NCBI GenBank assembly: GCA_902363555.1
Contig: CABJAM010000004.1
Span: 313,778 to 377,777 of the forward strand
Direction of reading: 5' to 3'
Origin: Lachnospiraceae bacterium
GTDB taxonomy: Bacteria; Bacillota; Clostridia; Lachnospirales; Lachnospiraceae
Length of the DNA stretch: 64,000 nucleotides
The translations under genes were made by a program, and so were the position numbers. Below, piece by piece: positions 26,195 to 34,552 of the stretch. Within the stretch, counting starts at the first letter, position 1, and the number at the start of each line of letters is the position of its first letter. The notes under the pieces were generated by a model that had not been told where the DNA came from, made no database searches, and saw only the letters and a program-made list of their open reading frames with translations.

Positions 26195-26851
26195 ATGATG
26201 GAAGATAAAAAGAATTTTATTGCCGCACGGGTGGCAAAGGAATTGAAGGACGGGGATGTGGTGAATCTGGGAATCGGGCTGCCGACGCTGATTCCTCACC
26301 ATCTTGCACCGGAGATCGATATAACATTGCAGTCGGAAAATGGGTTTGTGGGCCTGAGCGCTGAGACGCCCAGTGAGGAGGACGCCAGATATATTGTCAA
26401 TGCCGGAGGTAAGCCGGTGTCGATTCGGCCGGATGGAGCATTTTTTAACAGCGCCGATTCGTTTACGATTATCCGGGGCGGACATGTAGATGCCACGGTG
26501 CTTGGGGCTTTGCAGGTGGATGAGCATGGCAATATCGCCAACTGGATCATTCCCGGAAAGATGGTGCCCGGTATGGGCGGCGCCATGGACCTGGTGGTGG
26601 GCGCTAAAAAGGTGATCGTGGCCATGGAGCATACGAATAAGGGCAATCACAAAATCCTTGAGACATGTACACTGCCCCTGACGGCCAAAGGTCAGGTGAA
26701 TCTGATCGTGACGGAAATGGGCGTTATGGAGGTTACAAAGGACGGTCTTGTTTTGAAGGAATATAATCCGGAGTTTACTTTGGAGGAAATCCAGGCGGCT
26801 ACGGGAGCCCGGCTTCACATCTCCGAGGATATCTGCCCAATGCCTGTATAA
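26195..26851 (+). CDS. atoA: CoA-transferase subunit B (AtoA-like)
   Basis: 218 aa. The catalytic glutamate E48, which forms the glutamyl-CoA thioester, is in LQSENGFVG, and the conserved NLGIGLPTLIP stretch precedes it. RBS is GAGGAGGAATAG before ATG 26195 (ATG 26198 also possible). It completes the AtoDA-type heteromer. The gene ends five bases before a long inverted repeat whose outer hairpin may act as the operon terminator. Confidence 0.92.
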   Translation: MMEDKKNFIAARVAKELKDGDVVNLGIGLPTLIPHHLAPEIDITLQSENGFVGLSAETPSEEDARYIVNAGGKPVSIRPDGAFFNSADSFTIIRGGHVDATVLGALQVDEHGNIANWIIPGKMVPGMGGAMDLVVGAKKVIVAMEHTNKGNHKILETCTLPLTAKGQVNLIVTEMGVMEVTKDGLVLKEYNPEFTLEEIQAATGARLHISEDICPMPV

Positions 26852-27100
26852 ATATAAAAGGGGCTGTCGGGAAATACCGATTTTTAGGCCCCTTACCCCC
26901 AAATAAGAAGATCCTATGGAACTCCATGCTTTTTAGCACTTGGTACATCCATAGGATCTTCTTACTTTTCAGCTTTGCTTGGAACACAATCGGTAGCCTG
27001 TTCAGATAAGATAAAAGAGGCAAAGCAGGTTGCGTTAAACGAAATGATTAAAACGTCTAAAATAAAAAAGACTAATAAATTATGTTTATAGAAGACATTG

Positions 27101-27128
27101 TTGAAAGTTTTAGTAAAAGTGGTATAGT
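27101..27128 (+). promoter_or_regulatory. Promoter of the zinc-ribbon gene
   Basis: TTGAAA (27101-27106), 16-bp spacer, TATAGT (27123-27128), about 52 bases before the ATG. It lies inside the inverted-repeat element. Confidence 0.5.
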
Positions 27129-27180
27129 AAAGAGTGTATTTACTAAAATGATAAAATTATAAAAGAGAGGTCGAAGAATA

Positions 27181-27621
27181 ATGAAAACATGCCCAAAATG
27201 TCGCGAAATACTCGGTAATGATGCCGAAATATGTTTCAATTGCCAATATGATTTTAACTATAAACGAGTTTTATCCCCAGAAGAGTTGTCAGAAAAGAGA
27301 AACAAGGAAACTCAACGAACTCAAGAATTCTTAGAGTTCCAAGAAATTCTCGATAAACAAAAGGAAGAGCAAATAAAAAAGAACCCATACTATGAATATG
27401 AAATTGTAACAGTGGATGATTTAGCAAATGGTCGTGTAGATGATATAAAACTAGCTAATATCATCAAAGAGTATGCGAGGAAAGGCTGGAGACTTCACAC
27501 TGTTTTTACAAATGAATTAGGGAAAAATGCTACTTCGGCCACATTGGGGAACATAGGTACAGGTTCAAATTCAACTATCGATCAAACGGTTTTAATATTT
27601 GAGCGTTGTATACGGGCTTAA
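27181..27621 (+). CDS. Zinc-ribbon plus DUF4177-like protein
   Basis: 146 aa. The N-terminal zinc ribbon has CPKC near residue 4 and CFNC near residue 18; a charged coiled-coil linker (about 35-65) follows. The C-terminal alpha/beta part, YEYEIVTVDDLANGRVDD...RKGWRLHTVFTNE...TVLIFERCI, looks like DUF4177. RBS is AGAGAGGTCGAAGA. No catalytic residues are visible and the function is unknown. The gene is AT-rich compared with its neighbours and is the only gene inside the 1.07-kb inverted-repeat element, suggesting acquisition with it. Confidence 0.8.
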   Translation: MKTCPKCREILGNDAEICFNCQYDFNYKRVLSPEELSEKRNKETQRTQEFLEFQEILDKQKEEQIKKNPYYEYEIVTVDDLANGRVDDIKLANIIKEYARKGWRLHTVFTNELGKNATSATLGNIGTGSNSTIDQTVLIFERCIRA

Positions 27622-27929
27622 GTTCCGTTATTAATTTGGTGTTGGCAGTGATTTCACACATTACGAAAATAGAATATTAAGAGTAAAACGTCTATTGTTG
27701 TTCTAACGGTGCAACTTTGGTCTTTCGTAAACGTTCTATAGCCAGTACCTAGCTATGGAGCATTTACTACGCATTTACGACTGTGCGGCTAAAAATAAGC
27801 AGCAATAGAAAAAGCAAGAAGATCCTATGGATGTGCCAAGTACTAAAAAGCATGGAGTTCCATAAGATCTTCTTATTTTGGGGTAAGGGGCCTAAAAATC
27901 GGTATTTCCCGACAGCCCCTTTTTTGCGC

Positions 27930-28182
27930 GAAGCAACGAGCCATAAGGGGGAGCTTGCTCACCTTTATGGCGACTGCCGCGATCCGACGGAGCGAAGCGG
28001 AGTCGGATGCGATTGAAGCAACGAGCCGCAAAGAGGAGCTTGCTCACCTTTATGGCGACTGCCGCGATCCGACGGAGCGAAGCGGAGTCGGATGCGATCG
28101 AAGCAACGAGCCGCAAAGGGGAGCTTGCTCACATTTGCGGCGACCCACGACCCGGTGTAGCGAAGCGGAGTCGGATGCGCGA
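27930..28182. repeat. Three tandem 85-bp hairpin-rich repeats
   Basis: Units start at 27930, 28015 and 28100 (GAAGCAACGAGCC), period exactly 85 bp; the third diverges in its middle. Each contains the palindromes GAGCTTGCTC and ATCCGAC...GTCGGAT. Units 1 and 2 are almost identical. Open frames across it are artefacts of the repeat. There are no spacers, so it is not CRISPR. Confidence 0.9.
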
Positions 28183-28341
28183 TTGTGCCTGGCGGGGGCC
28201 AGATTTTGAAAGGGTTTTTCTGTTTTAGAAATTGCCGTGGTTTTGTAGAACTTTGGCGGCCGTTGTTTTATAATAAGTAAAGATCGATTACATTTATTAA
28301 AAATAAATGCGATAAAGACATTAATGAGGAGGAAATACATA

Positions 28342-29256
28342 ATGAAAGTATTGGGTCTTAATTTTGGACGTAAAAACGGAAACTGCAAGCTGTTTTTAAA
28401 TGCAGCCATTGAGTCAGCCAAGGCTGCCGGTGCTGAGGTGGAGATCATCGACACCATGGGAAAGGAAATCAAGCCGTGTATCGGCTGCGGCGCCTGCTCC
28501 CGATTATTACAGAGCGGCAAGGGTCAGATCAAATGCTGCCAGAAGGATGATTATGAGGCTATTTCCGATGCAGTGCTTGCTGCGGATGCCATTATCGTGG
28601 CAGCTCCGGTGTATGTGCTGGCGCCGACCGGACAGCTTAAAAACTTTATCGACCGGTTTGGACCGGCCCATGATAAGGCATATATGCTGTTTGAAAATGA
28701 GCTGCGCAAGGATAACGGCGGTGAGGAGCTGAATCCGGATTGTCTCAAACGCCATCTGGTATCTTATATATCCGTAGGCGGGGCTACAACGCCGCATTGG
28801 GTGTCCTATGGTATACCGGGCATGAATTTATTTGGCATGAGCCTGAATATGAAGGTTGTTGACCAACTGGACGCTTACGGCGCTTATGTTCCACCGATCC
28901 AGGAAAAGCTTCTGGCGCAGTCCAGACATATGGGTGAGCGTATTGTGGAAGCGTATGGCCTGAAAACCAGTGAGATCACATGGGAATCTGATCCTGGCGT
29001 CTGCCCGGTCTGCCATTGTAAGGAAATGACTTTAAACGGCACGACTACGGTATGCTGTCCGATCTGTGGTATTTATGGCCAGCTCAAGGTGGACGGCGAT
29101 CAGGTGTCCGTGGAATTTTCAAAGGAAGAACAGGAGCGCAGCCGCCTGAAGTTTACCGGTGTTTTGGAACATCAGGTGGAGCAGGGCCGCAAGGACCGTT
29201 ATCCGCGCTTTGACGCGTATGTGGAAAAGTTCCGGGCAATGCAGGACGAAATGTAG
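28342..29256 (+). CDS. Flavodoxin-fold NAD(P)H-dependent iron-sulfur/zinc flavoprotein
   Basis: 304 aa from ATG 28342 (TGAGGAGGAAATACATA upstream). The N-terminal flavodoxin-like domain of the NADPH-dependent FMN reductase / iron-sulfur flavoprotein type begins KVLGLNFGRKNGNCK; CIGCGACS (near 50) is a cluster-like Cys motif, and APVYVLAPTGQLKNFIDR is the FMN-binding loop. A C-terminal four-Cys zinc ribbon (CPVCHCK...CCPICG, about 220-246) is added. It probably transfers electrons to an unknown acceptor. Monocistronic: promoter region upstream and terminator downstream. Confidence 0.85.
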   Translation: MKVLGLNFGRKNGNCKLFLNAAIESAKAAGAEVEIIDTMGKEIKPCIGCGACSRLLQSGKGQIKCCQKDDYEAISDAVLAADAIIVAAPVYVLAPTGQLKNFIDRFGPAHDKAYMLFENELRKDNGGEELNPDCLKRHLVSYISVGGATTPHWVSYGIPGMNLFGMSLNMKVVDQLDAYGAYVPPIQEKLLAQSRHMGERIVEAYGLKTSEITWESDPGVCPVCHCKEMTLNGTTTVCCPICGIYGQLKVDGDQVSVEFSKEEQERSRLKFTGVLEHQVEQGRKDRYPRFDAYVEKFRAMQDEM

Positions 29257-29300
29257 GATCAAAATACAGGGAATTGTCAGGAAAATAGATTGTTCAAAAC

Positions 29301-29336
29301 AGGGGGCTGTCGGGGAATACCGTTAAGCCCCCTTAA
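29301..29336 (+). terminator. Terminator-like hairpin, solo copy of the element tip
   Basis: AGGGGGCT (29301-29308) / AGCCCCCT (29326-29333). The sequence GGGGCTGTCGGGGAATACCG closely matches the outer tip of the inverted-repeat element at 26856 and 27923. Confidence 0.7.
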
Positions 29337-29338
29337 AA

Positions 29339-29393
29339 TTTCACACAGCTTTCATATTCCTGTCATTTACCTTTCCAATAACCATGATAGAAT
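29339..29393 (+). promoter_or_regulatory. Four 11-bp-spaced operator repeats and promoter of the GntP gene
   Basis: TTTCAC 29339, TTTCAT 29350, TGTCAT 29361 and TTTCCA 29372, exact 11-bp period, followed ten bases later by TAGAAT (29388-29393). This is the layout of PhoB/OmpR-class activated promoters. The OmpR-type system encoded right after the permease gene is the natural candidate regulator. Confidence 0.7.
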
Positions 29394-29404
29394 CCAATTA
29401 AAAG

Positions 29405-29419
29405 TTAAGCAGCGCTTAA
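29405..29419. promoter_or_regulatory. Palindrome TTAAGC-AGC-GCTTAA, possible operator
   Basis: Perfect 6-bp arms just downstream of the predicted transcription start of the GntP gene, a position suited to repressor binding. No regulator is assigned. Confidence 0.35.
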
Positions 29420-29463
29420 TTTGTACACGGTGAGGTTGCTGCAATTTTACGAGGAGGATGAAA

Positions 29464-30780
29464 ATGGTTATTGGATTGATTGGTATTTTTGCCGCATTGA
29501 TTTTCCTGATCATTATGGTTATGAAGGGATGGCCGCTGTTGATCGTCGGGGCTTTGTCGGCGCTTATTGTGTGTGTATTTAACGGGATGGATATGGTATC
29601 CGGGTATCTGACCACTTATATGTCCGGCGTTGGCGGATTTTTGACCGGACAGATTCCTATATTTTTGTGGGGCGCTGTGTTTGGCGAGCTGTATGGCTCC
29701 TCCGGCGCAGCTACTTCGATTTCCCGATGGATCTCCCGGATTTTGAGAGGGAAGAAGGAACATTTAAGCCCGCTCATTACGATTTTGATCGTGTTTCTCG
29801 CCGGGATTTTGTTGTCCTATGGCGGCGTGAGCGCCATTGTGCTCATGTTTGTTATGACGCCGCTGACACTGGAGCTTTGCCGGGAGGCTGATATTCCCCG
29901 GTATATGGTTCCGGGAATGATCCTGGGCTGTATAGCCACGTCGGCGCTGGCCATGCCCGGAAGCCCGCAGATCCAGAATGTGGTGCCGATCAGTTATCTT
30001 GGAACATCTTCCATGGCTGCGGCTGTTCCAGGTTTTATTGCCGGTATTTTAATTCTTGTATTAAACATTATTTATCTCAATTATGCGGCAAAGAAGGAAA
30101 TGAAAGCGGGCAACCGTTTTATGGATGTGGAGGGACAGGTGCTGCACACCGATGACGAGAAGCTTCCCAATCCTATCCTCAGCCTGATTCCTATGGTCAT
30201 TGTGTTTGTCCTGTTCAATGCTGTGAAGCTGGATGTGAATTTTTCATTAATGATTGGAATTATCGCGGCATTTGTCATTTTTGCCAGGTATCTGGGCGGT
30301 TTTGGCGGTGTGATGAAGTCTTTGGGAAATGCGGCGTCCAATACGTGTATCGTTTCCTGCGGCGCTGCGGCTGTGGCCGGCTTTGGTACTGTAGTGGCGG
30401 CGACGAACGCTTTTGGAGAGCTGAGCGGCAAGCTGGCTGGGATTAACGGCTCACCGCTGCTGATCGGTATGCTGGCGCTGATGGTAATGACATTGATCGG
30501 CGGCTCCGGCCCGGCTGGTCTGGCGTCCGGACTGCCCATGTTCCAGCCGGTCATGGCGCAGATGGGTGTGAGCATGAGTGCTTTCCACCGAATCGCGTCT
30601 TTTGCAGCCACCACGTTTGATACACTGCCAACCAACGCCGGATTTATCGCATCCACTGAGATCGCTAAGGTGGAGGCCGGAAAGTCCTATAAATATGTTG
30701 GGGTGTGTACCGTTTTAAATACGACGATCGGAACCATCGTCCTGACATTGATTCTCATGGCCTTTTCAGGGCTTGCATAA
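29464..30780 (+). CDS. GntP-family permease
   Basis: 438-aa membrane protein with about 12 hydrophobic segments. It matches the GntP/CitMHS-like organisation: paired motifs with GGVSAIVLMFVMTPL, ALAMPGSPQIQNVVP and a C-terminal repeat with GGSGPAGLASGLPMF. Such proteins carry gluconate, related sugar acids or small hydroxy/keto acids with protons. ATG 29464 is chosen because GAGGAGG ends at 29457, directly against the alternative ATG 29458. Regulated probably by the four-repeat operator upstream and the two-component system downstream. Substrate unknown. Confidence 0.88.
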   Translation: MVIGLIGIFAALIFLIIMVMKGWPLLIVGALSALIVCVFNGMDMVSGYLTTYMSGVGGFLTGQIPIFLWGAVFGELYGSSGAATSISRWISRILRGKKEHLSPLITILIVFLAGILLSYGGVSAIVLMFVMTPLTLELCREADIPRYMVPGMILGCIATSALAMPGSPQIQNVVPISYLGTSSMAAAVPGFIAGILILVLNIIYLNYAAKKEMKAGNRFMDVEGQVLHTDDEKLPNPILSLIPMVIVFVLFNAVKLDVNFSLMIGIIAAFVIFARYLGGFGGVMKSLGNAASNTCIVSCGAAAVAGFGTVVAATNAFGELSGKLAGINGSPLLIGMLALMVMTLIGGSGPAGLASGLPMFQPVMAQMGVSMSAFHRIASFAATTFDTLPTNAGFIASTEIAKVEAGKSYKYVGVCTVLNTTIGTIVLTLILMAFSGLA

Positions 30781-30790
30781 GTGACTTTAG

Positions 30791-30828
30791 AGCACAGACG
30801 AAATTTTGTTGTTCGCCTGTGCTTTTTC
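30791..30828 (+). terminator. Terminator after the GntP gene
   Basis: AGCACAG (30791-30797) / CTGTGCT (30817-30823) then TTTT. Confidence 0.8.
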
Positions 30829-30924
30829 CTTTATAATATTAGGTGTTGCCCTGATGGGCAAGCAGGTCATCAATTTCCTGGCGGAAATTAGTGACAACAT
30901 ATAAAATACGAAGGATGATAGCGA

Positions 30925-31605
30925 ATGGCCAGGATTTTAGTTGTGGATGATGAGGCGTCGATTCGGACTGCCATTAAGGAGTTTTCGGAGTTTTTGGGGC
31001 ATCAGGTGACGGAGGCCGCCGATGGACTTGAGGCTGTGAAAATATGCAGGTCCAGAGATTTTGATATAATTATCATGGATATTATGATGCCAAAGCTGGA
31101 CGGATTTACAGCGTATAAGGAAATCCGCAAAATGAAAGATATTCCCGTTTTGATGCTGTCGGCTAAAAATCAGGAATATGATAAACTGTACGGATTTGAG
31201 CTGGGAATCGATGATTATGTGGTCAAGCCGTTTTCTTTAAAAGAGCTTATGGCGCGGGTCCAGGTGATCGTCAGCCGGCGGCGCCCTGTCAGCGAGACGG
31301 CCCCAAACGGGGAGGTGTTGAAATTTGAAGGGCTGGAGCTGAATATCGCGGCCCGTAAGGTTGTGGCGGACGGTAAGCGGATCGAGCTGCGCCCGAAGGA
31401 ATATGACCTGCTCTTTTTCATGGCGCAGAATAGAAATATCGTTTTTTCCAGGGAGGATCTGCTGGAAAAGGTGTGGGGCTTTGATTATGCCGGGGATGAC
31501 CGGACGGTGGACGCCCAGATAAAAATGCTCCGCCATGATCTGGGGGATTACCGGAAATTTATCGTAACGTTTCGGGGGGCCGGGTATAAGTTTGAGACAG
31601 AGTGA
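30925..31605 (+). CDS. OmpR-family response regulator
   Basis: 226 aa. The receiver domain has DDEAS, phosphorylatable D52 in IIMDIMMPKLDG and Lys in YVVKPFS; the C-terminal winged helix ends in the usual FRGAGYKFE. First gene of a three-gene set with a histidine kinase and an anchored solute-binding protein. OmpR-type proteins bind tandem 11-bp-spaced half-sites, and such an array precedes the neighbouring GntP gene. Confidence 0.95.
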   Translation: MARILVVDDEASIRTAIKEFSEFLGHQVTEAADGLEAVKICRSRDFDIIIMDIMMPKLDGFTAYKEIRKMKDIPVLMLSAKNQEYDKLYGFELGIDDYVVKPFSLKELMARVQVIVSRRRPVSETAPNGEVLKFEGLELNIAARKVVADGKRIELRPKEYDLLFFMAQNRNIVFSREDLLEKVWGFDYAGDDRTVDAQIKMLRHDLGDYRKFIVTFRGAGYKFETE

Positions 31606-31648
31606 CATTGGGAAGCGCCAGAAATATTATGCGTAGAAAAAGGATGCG

Positions 31649-33103
31649 ATGAGGACCTTGAGAAAATTCAGGATTTTGGAACGTAACGGCGGGCGGCGCG
31701 CCTGGAAAATGTCGGTCAATCTATGGATATGCTTTATTATATTTGCGGCGATCATTGCCGCGGCCTTCTGGCTTATTTTGATGGATTCTGTCCAGAATCA
31801 GTATCGGAAGCGGGAAATCGGAAAGCTGGATAAGACTGCCTGGGGCCTTGTGGAAAAGTATGGACAGCCAGATTTTGATTCATCGCTGCCGCTGATGGCA
31901 AGGTCCGACAATTATTTTATTCAATTACTTTCAGAGAAAAATAATGAGCGGGTACTTTCGCTGGACAATGAGGGCATGATCTCGGAGCCTGTGCAGGCGG
32001 ATATTGCCGATGCGGGGCTGTTTGAGCGTTTGAGCGGGTCCGATGGATATTTATTTTACTATGTGGATGATAAGGCGCACAGCTCCCAGTGGGCGGTGTG
32101 GGCCATTGTTATGGGCCGAAACGGCAGCGGACGGCAGGTGCTGGTGGTGAGTAAATCCATGGCGGATATTGACGCTCTTGTAAAAATGCTGGTGAGCCGC
32201 GGGGTTATTGTGGTGACGCTGGTCATGCTCATTGCCGCAGCCATTGCCGTGATCATGGCCAATATTTTTGTCAAGCCCATTGAAAAGCTGAACCAGAAAG
32301 CCATTGAGATGGCTGCTGGTGATTTTGAGATTGAATTTCCAAAGGAAGGCCCCCTGGAAATCGTTCAGCTCTCCGAATCGCTTTGCAAGGCAAGGGATGA
32401 ATTTGAGGCTACGGAGGCTTTGCGCCGGGATTTTATCGCCAATATCAGCCATGACATGAAGACGCCGCTGACGGTGATCAAGGCTTATGCGGAAATGCTG
32501 GAGTCGTATTCCTGCGAAATTCCAGAAAAGCGGGCGGAGCATCTGAACATTATAATGAATGAGACGGATAAGCTTACCGGGCTGATCAATGATACGATGG
32601 AGCTTGCCAGGCTCCAGTCGGGAACCGTCGAGCTTAAGCCGGAGCGGTTTAATATGGTGGACGCCGCGGGGGAGGTGCTGGACCGGTTCCGTATCCGGCC
32701 GGATCTGGCGGACTTTACATTTGAACTGACGGCCCTGCAGGCCCTTTGGGTCCGGGCGGACCGGCAGCTTATGGACCGCGTTATTTATAATCTTGTGAAT
32801 AACGGGATCAAGTTTTCGGAGGATATCCGGTATGTATCCATTGACATTGCCCAAAAGGCACACAGTGTCCGTGTGACCATTACGGACCGGGGCATCGGTA
32901 TGGAGCAGGAGCAGCTTTCGCTGATCTGGGAGCGTTTTTATCAGGTTCTGCCTTATAGCAAGGATAAGGCAGGCATGGGCATGGGGCTGAACATTGTCTA
33001 CCAGATATTAAAGCTCCACCAGGCGGAATTTGGTGTCCGAAGTGAGCCCCAAAAAGGAACGAGTATCTGGTTTGAACTAAAGGAGGTCCGTGATGAAGCG
33101 TAA
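31649..33103 (+). CDS. Sensor histidine kinase
   Basis: 484 aa: membrane segment at about residues 26-48, extracellular region to about 180, second segment at about 182-206, HAMP, HisKA with H268 in ANISHDMKTPLT, N-box NLVNNGIKFSE, and ATP lid GMGMGLNIV. Partner of the regulator 43 bases upstream. Its last 11 bases overlap the start of the solute-binding protein gene, implying tight coupling of the three products. The kinase resembles the truncated one at the window start (KTPL..IKAYAE versus KTPLGVIRAYAE). Confidence 0.94.
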   Translation: MRTLRKFRILERNGGRRAWKMSVNLWICFIIFAAIIAAAFWLILMDSVQNQYRKREIGKLDKTAWGLVEKYGQPDFDSSLPLMARSDNYFIQLLSEKNNERVLSLDNEGMISEPVQADIADAGLFERLSGSDGYLFYYVDDKAHSSQWAVWAIVMGRNGSGRQVLVVSKSMADIDALVKMLVSRGVIVVTLVMLIAAAIAVIMANIFVKPIEKLNQKAIEMAAGDFEIEFPKEGPLEIVQLSESLCKARDEFEATEALRRDFIANISHDMKTPLTVIKAYAEMLESYSCEIPEKRAEHLNIIMNETDKLTGLINDTMELARLQSGTVELKPERFNMVDAAGEVLDRFRIRPDLADFTFELTALQALWVRADRQLMDRVIYNLVNNGIKFSEDIRYVSIDIAQKAHSVRVTITDRGIGMEQEQLSLIWERFYQVLPYSKDKAGMGMGLNIVYQILKLHQAEFGVRSEPQKGTSIWFELKEVRDEA

Positions 33104-34319
33104 AATAATCGGGTGTTTGATCGCCGGGCTTTGCATCTTTGGACTGGCGACGCTCATACTGAGCCGCAGGCTCATAAGCAATGATCTGGAAAAACAGATG
33201 GATGAGGTGAGGTCACGGGGAAATCTGCCGCTGGTGGCCATCTTTCCCATGACCGGCAGTTACAGCTATGTGGGCGATCTGGCGGACTGGTCAGCCCGGT
33301 ATGCTGTGGACCAGCTCAATGCCCAGGGCGGTGTCAATGGACGTAAGGTGGAGCTGATCGTATGCAATACCGCTTCGGATACGGATACTGCCCGGTCCAT
33401 CGTTGATAAAGTCAGTAAAAATGCGCTGATCCTCATCGGTCCGGCGACCGCGCCGGAGGCACTGGCTGTGGCCGAGGATGTCCGGGCCAACGCGGTCGTG
33501 GATCTTGGCGTTTATTCCTTTGATGAAGGGCTGAATAAGGCGGCGCCCTACGGTATTTCTTATATGAGTAATTCGGACCGGGGGGAATGGTCCTGTGTAA
33601 AAAAATGGTCTGAGGATCATCCGGATATCCGCCGGGTTGTTATATTCACCGACGCCAAAGATGCGTCCAAGTGGGAGACTGCCGAAGCGCTGGTGGAAAA
33701 GCTGCCGGAAATCGGTCTGGAGGCCGTGGTTGTGGTGGATATTTCAAAAGACCGGACAAGCCAGCGGTATATGAAATGCGCCATTCAGGCGCTGAACCAG
33801 GACGCCGACGGTTACATTTCCCTTCTGAGCACAGAAGATTATGCCCATGTGCTCAGTGAGCTGCGCCTCCGCGGCGTGGATGATGGCGGACGGATTACAG
33901 CCTCCTTCTCGGCTTTTTCGGAGGAATTAGTGGAGTTGGCCGGTGAGGATCTGGACGGCACATATATATGGAACAAATTCGACCCGGCATACGAAAGCGA
34001 TGCGTGGGAAGCACTGGCGGCGGCTTATCAAAAGGATCATCATGGAGAAATGCCCATGAGTACGATCGTGGTGGATATTTACGATTCCGTGATGATTTTA
34101 AAGGATTGCTTTGATGCACTGGAAATTACGGGAGATTCGGCCGTTTATGTACAGGAGAAGGAAAAAATCGCGCGATGGTTTTTTGAGGCTGGCAGTGTGG
34201 ATGGCATACAGGGGAGCTATTCCTGGGAAAATGGAGAAAAGATCAAGGACTATGTTTATTTTAGCTTTGACGGCGCCACACCTGTAAATCTGGCCGGCAG
34301 CCCCCGGGGTGATAAATAA
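33093..34319 (+). CDS. Membrane-anchored periplasmic-binding-type (type I) receptor
   Basis: 408 aa; ATG 33093 follows AAGGAGGTCCGTG. An N-terminal uncleaved-looking membrane segment (about residues 6-24) is followed by a Peripla_BP_6/LivJ-like fold (LPLVAIFPMTGSYSYVGD...LNAQGGVNGRKVEL). There is no lipobox Cys and no permease or ATPase gene nearby, so it more likely presents a ligand (amino acid or similar) to the sensor kinase than feeds a transporter. That role is inferred from the overlapping gene order. Confidence 0.82.
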   Translation: MKRKIIGCLIAGLCIFGLATLILSRRLISNDLEKQMDEVRSRGNLPLVAIFPMTGSYSYVGDLADWSARYAVDQLNAQGGVNGRKVELIVCNTASDTDTARSIVDKVSKNALILIGPATAPEALAVAEDVRANAVVDLGVYSFDEGLNKAAPYGISYMSNSDRGEWSCVKKWSEDHPDIRRVVIFTDAKDASKWETAEALVEKLPEIGLEAVVVVDISKDRTSQRYMKCAIQALNQDADGYISLLSTEDYAHVLSELRLRGVDDGGRITASFSAFSEELVELAGEDLDGTYIWNKFDPAYESDAWEALAAAYQKDHHGEMPMSTIVVDIYDSVMILKDCFDALEITGDSAVYVQEKEKIARWFFEAGSVDGIQGSYSWENGEKIKDYVYFSFDGATPVNLAGSPRGDK

Positions 34320-34406
34320 GCTGCACCGTAGTTGGGAGATTTCATGTCGAAACGCCGGGCTTACGCGCAGAAAGTCAGAAAATTTGGAAAAAATGTAAAT
34401 TTATGC

Positions 34407-34435
34407 TTGACACACACGGCCCAATTACATATAAT
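34407..34435 (+). promoter_or_regulatory. Consensus promoter of rplM-rpsI
   Basis: Perfect TTGACA (34407-34412), 17-bp spacer, perfect TATAAT (34430-34435). Confidence 0.9.
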
Positions 34436-34441
34436 ATTTAA

Positions 34442-34552
34442 TTGTGACGATATGTTTAAAAATACTGTGGTCCAATGCCCCGGAGACGGTATTTTATAAT
34501 ATAAACCTAAAATAATGCCAAAGAATGGATTTACCACAAGGAGGTTCAATCA
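34442..34552 (+). ncRNA. Untranslated leader of rplM-rpsI, possible r-protein leader
   Basis: About 110 nt between the predicted start site and ATG. It contains AATGCC/GGTATT complementarity and a CCACAAGGAGG ribosome-binding region that could pair with the upstream ACTGTGG. Firmicute rplM operons often have an autoregulatory L13 leader; whether this one fits that model needs a covariance search. Confidence 0.4.

Larger units (their letters stand above)
26856..27923. mobile_element. 1,068-bp element with ~125-bp terminal inverted repeats
   Basis: 26856-26980 is an inverted copy (a few mismatches) of 27797-27923. The outer tips read AAAAGGGGCTGTCGGG, and each arm contains an internal hairpin, in the left arm a perfect 16-bp AAGAAGATCCTATGGA / TCCATAGGATCTTCTT (26905-26920, 26948-26963). 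Between the arms lie one promoter and one small gene (27181-27621) plus AT-rich sequence unlike the flanks. No transposase is encoded and no target duplication is obvious. It may be a non-autonomous transposable unit or a gene cassette framed by duplicated terminator-like repeats. Confidence 0.65.

Noticed and set aside
27955..28228. Open frames with repeated peptide units, also considered as CRISPR
   Set aside because: They come from the 85-bp tandem repeat. The units are contiguous with no unique spacers.
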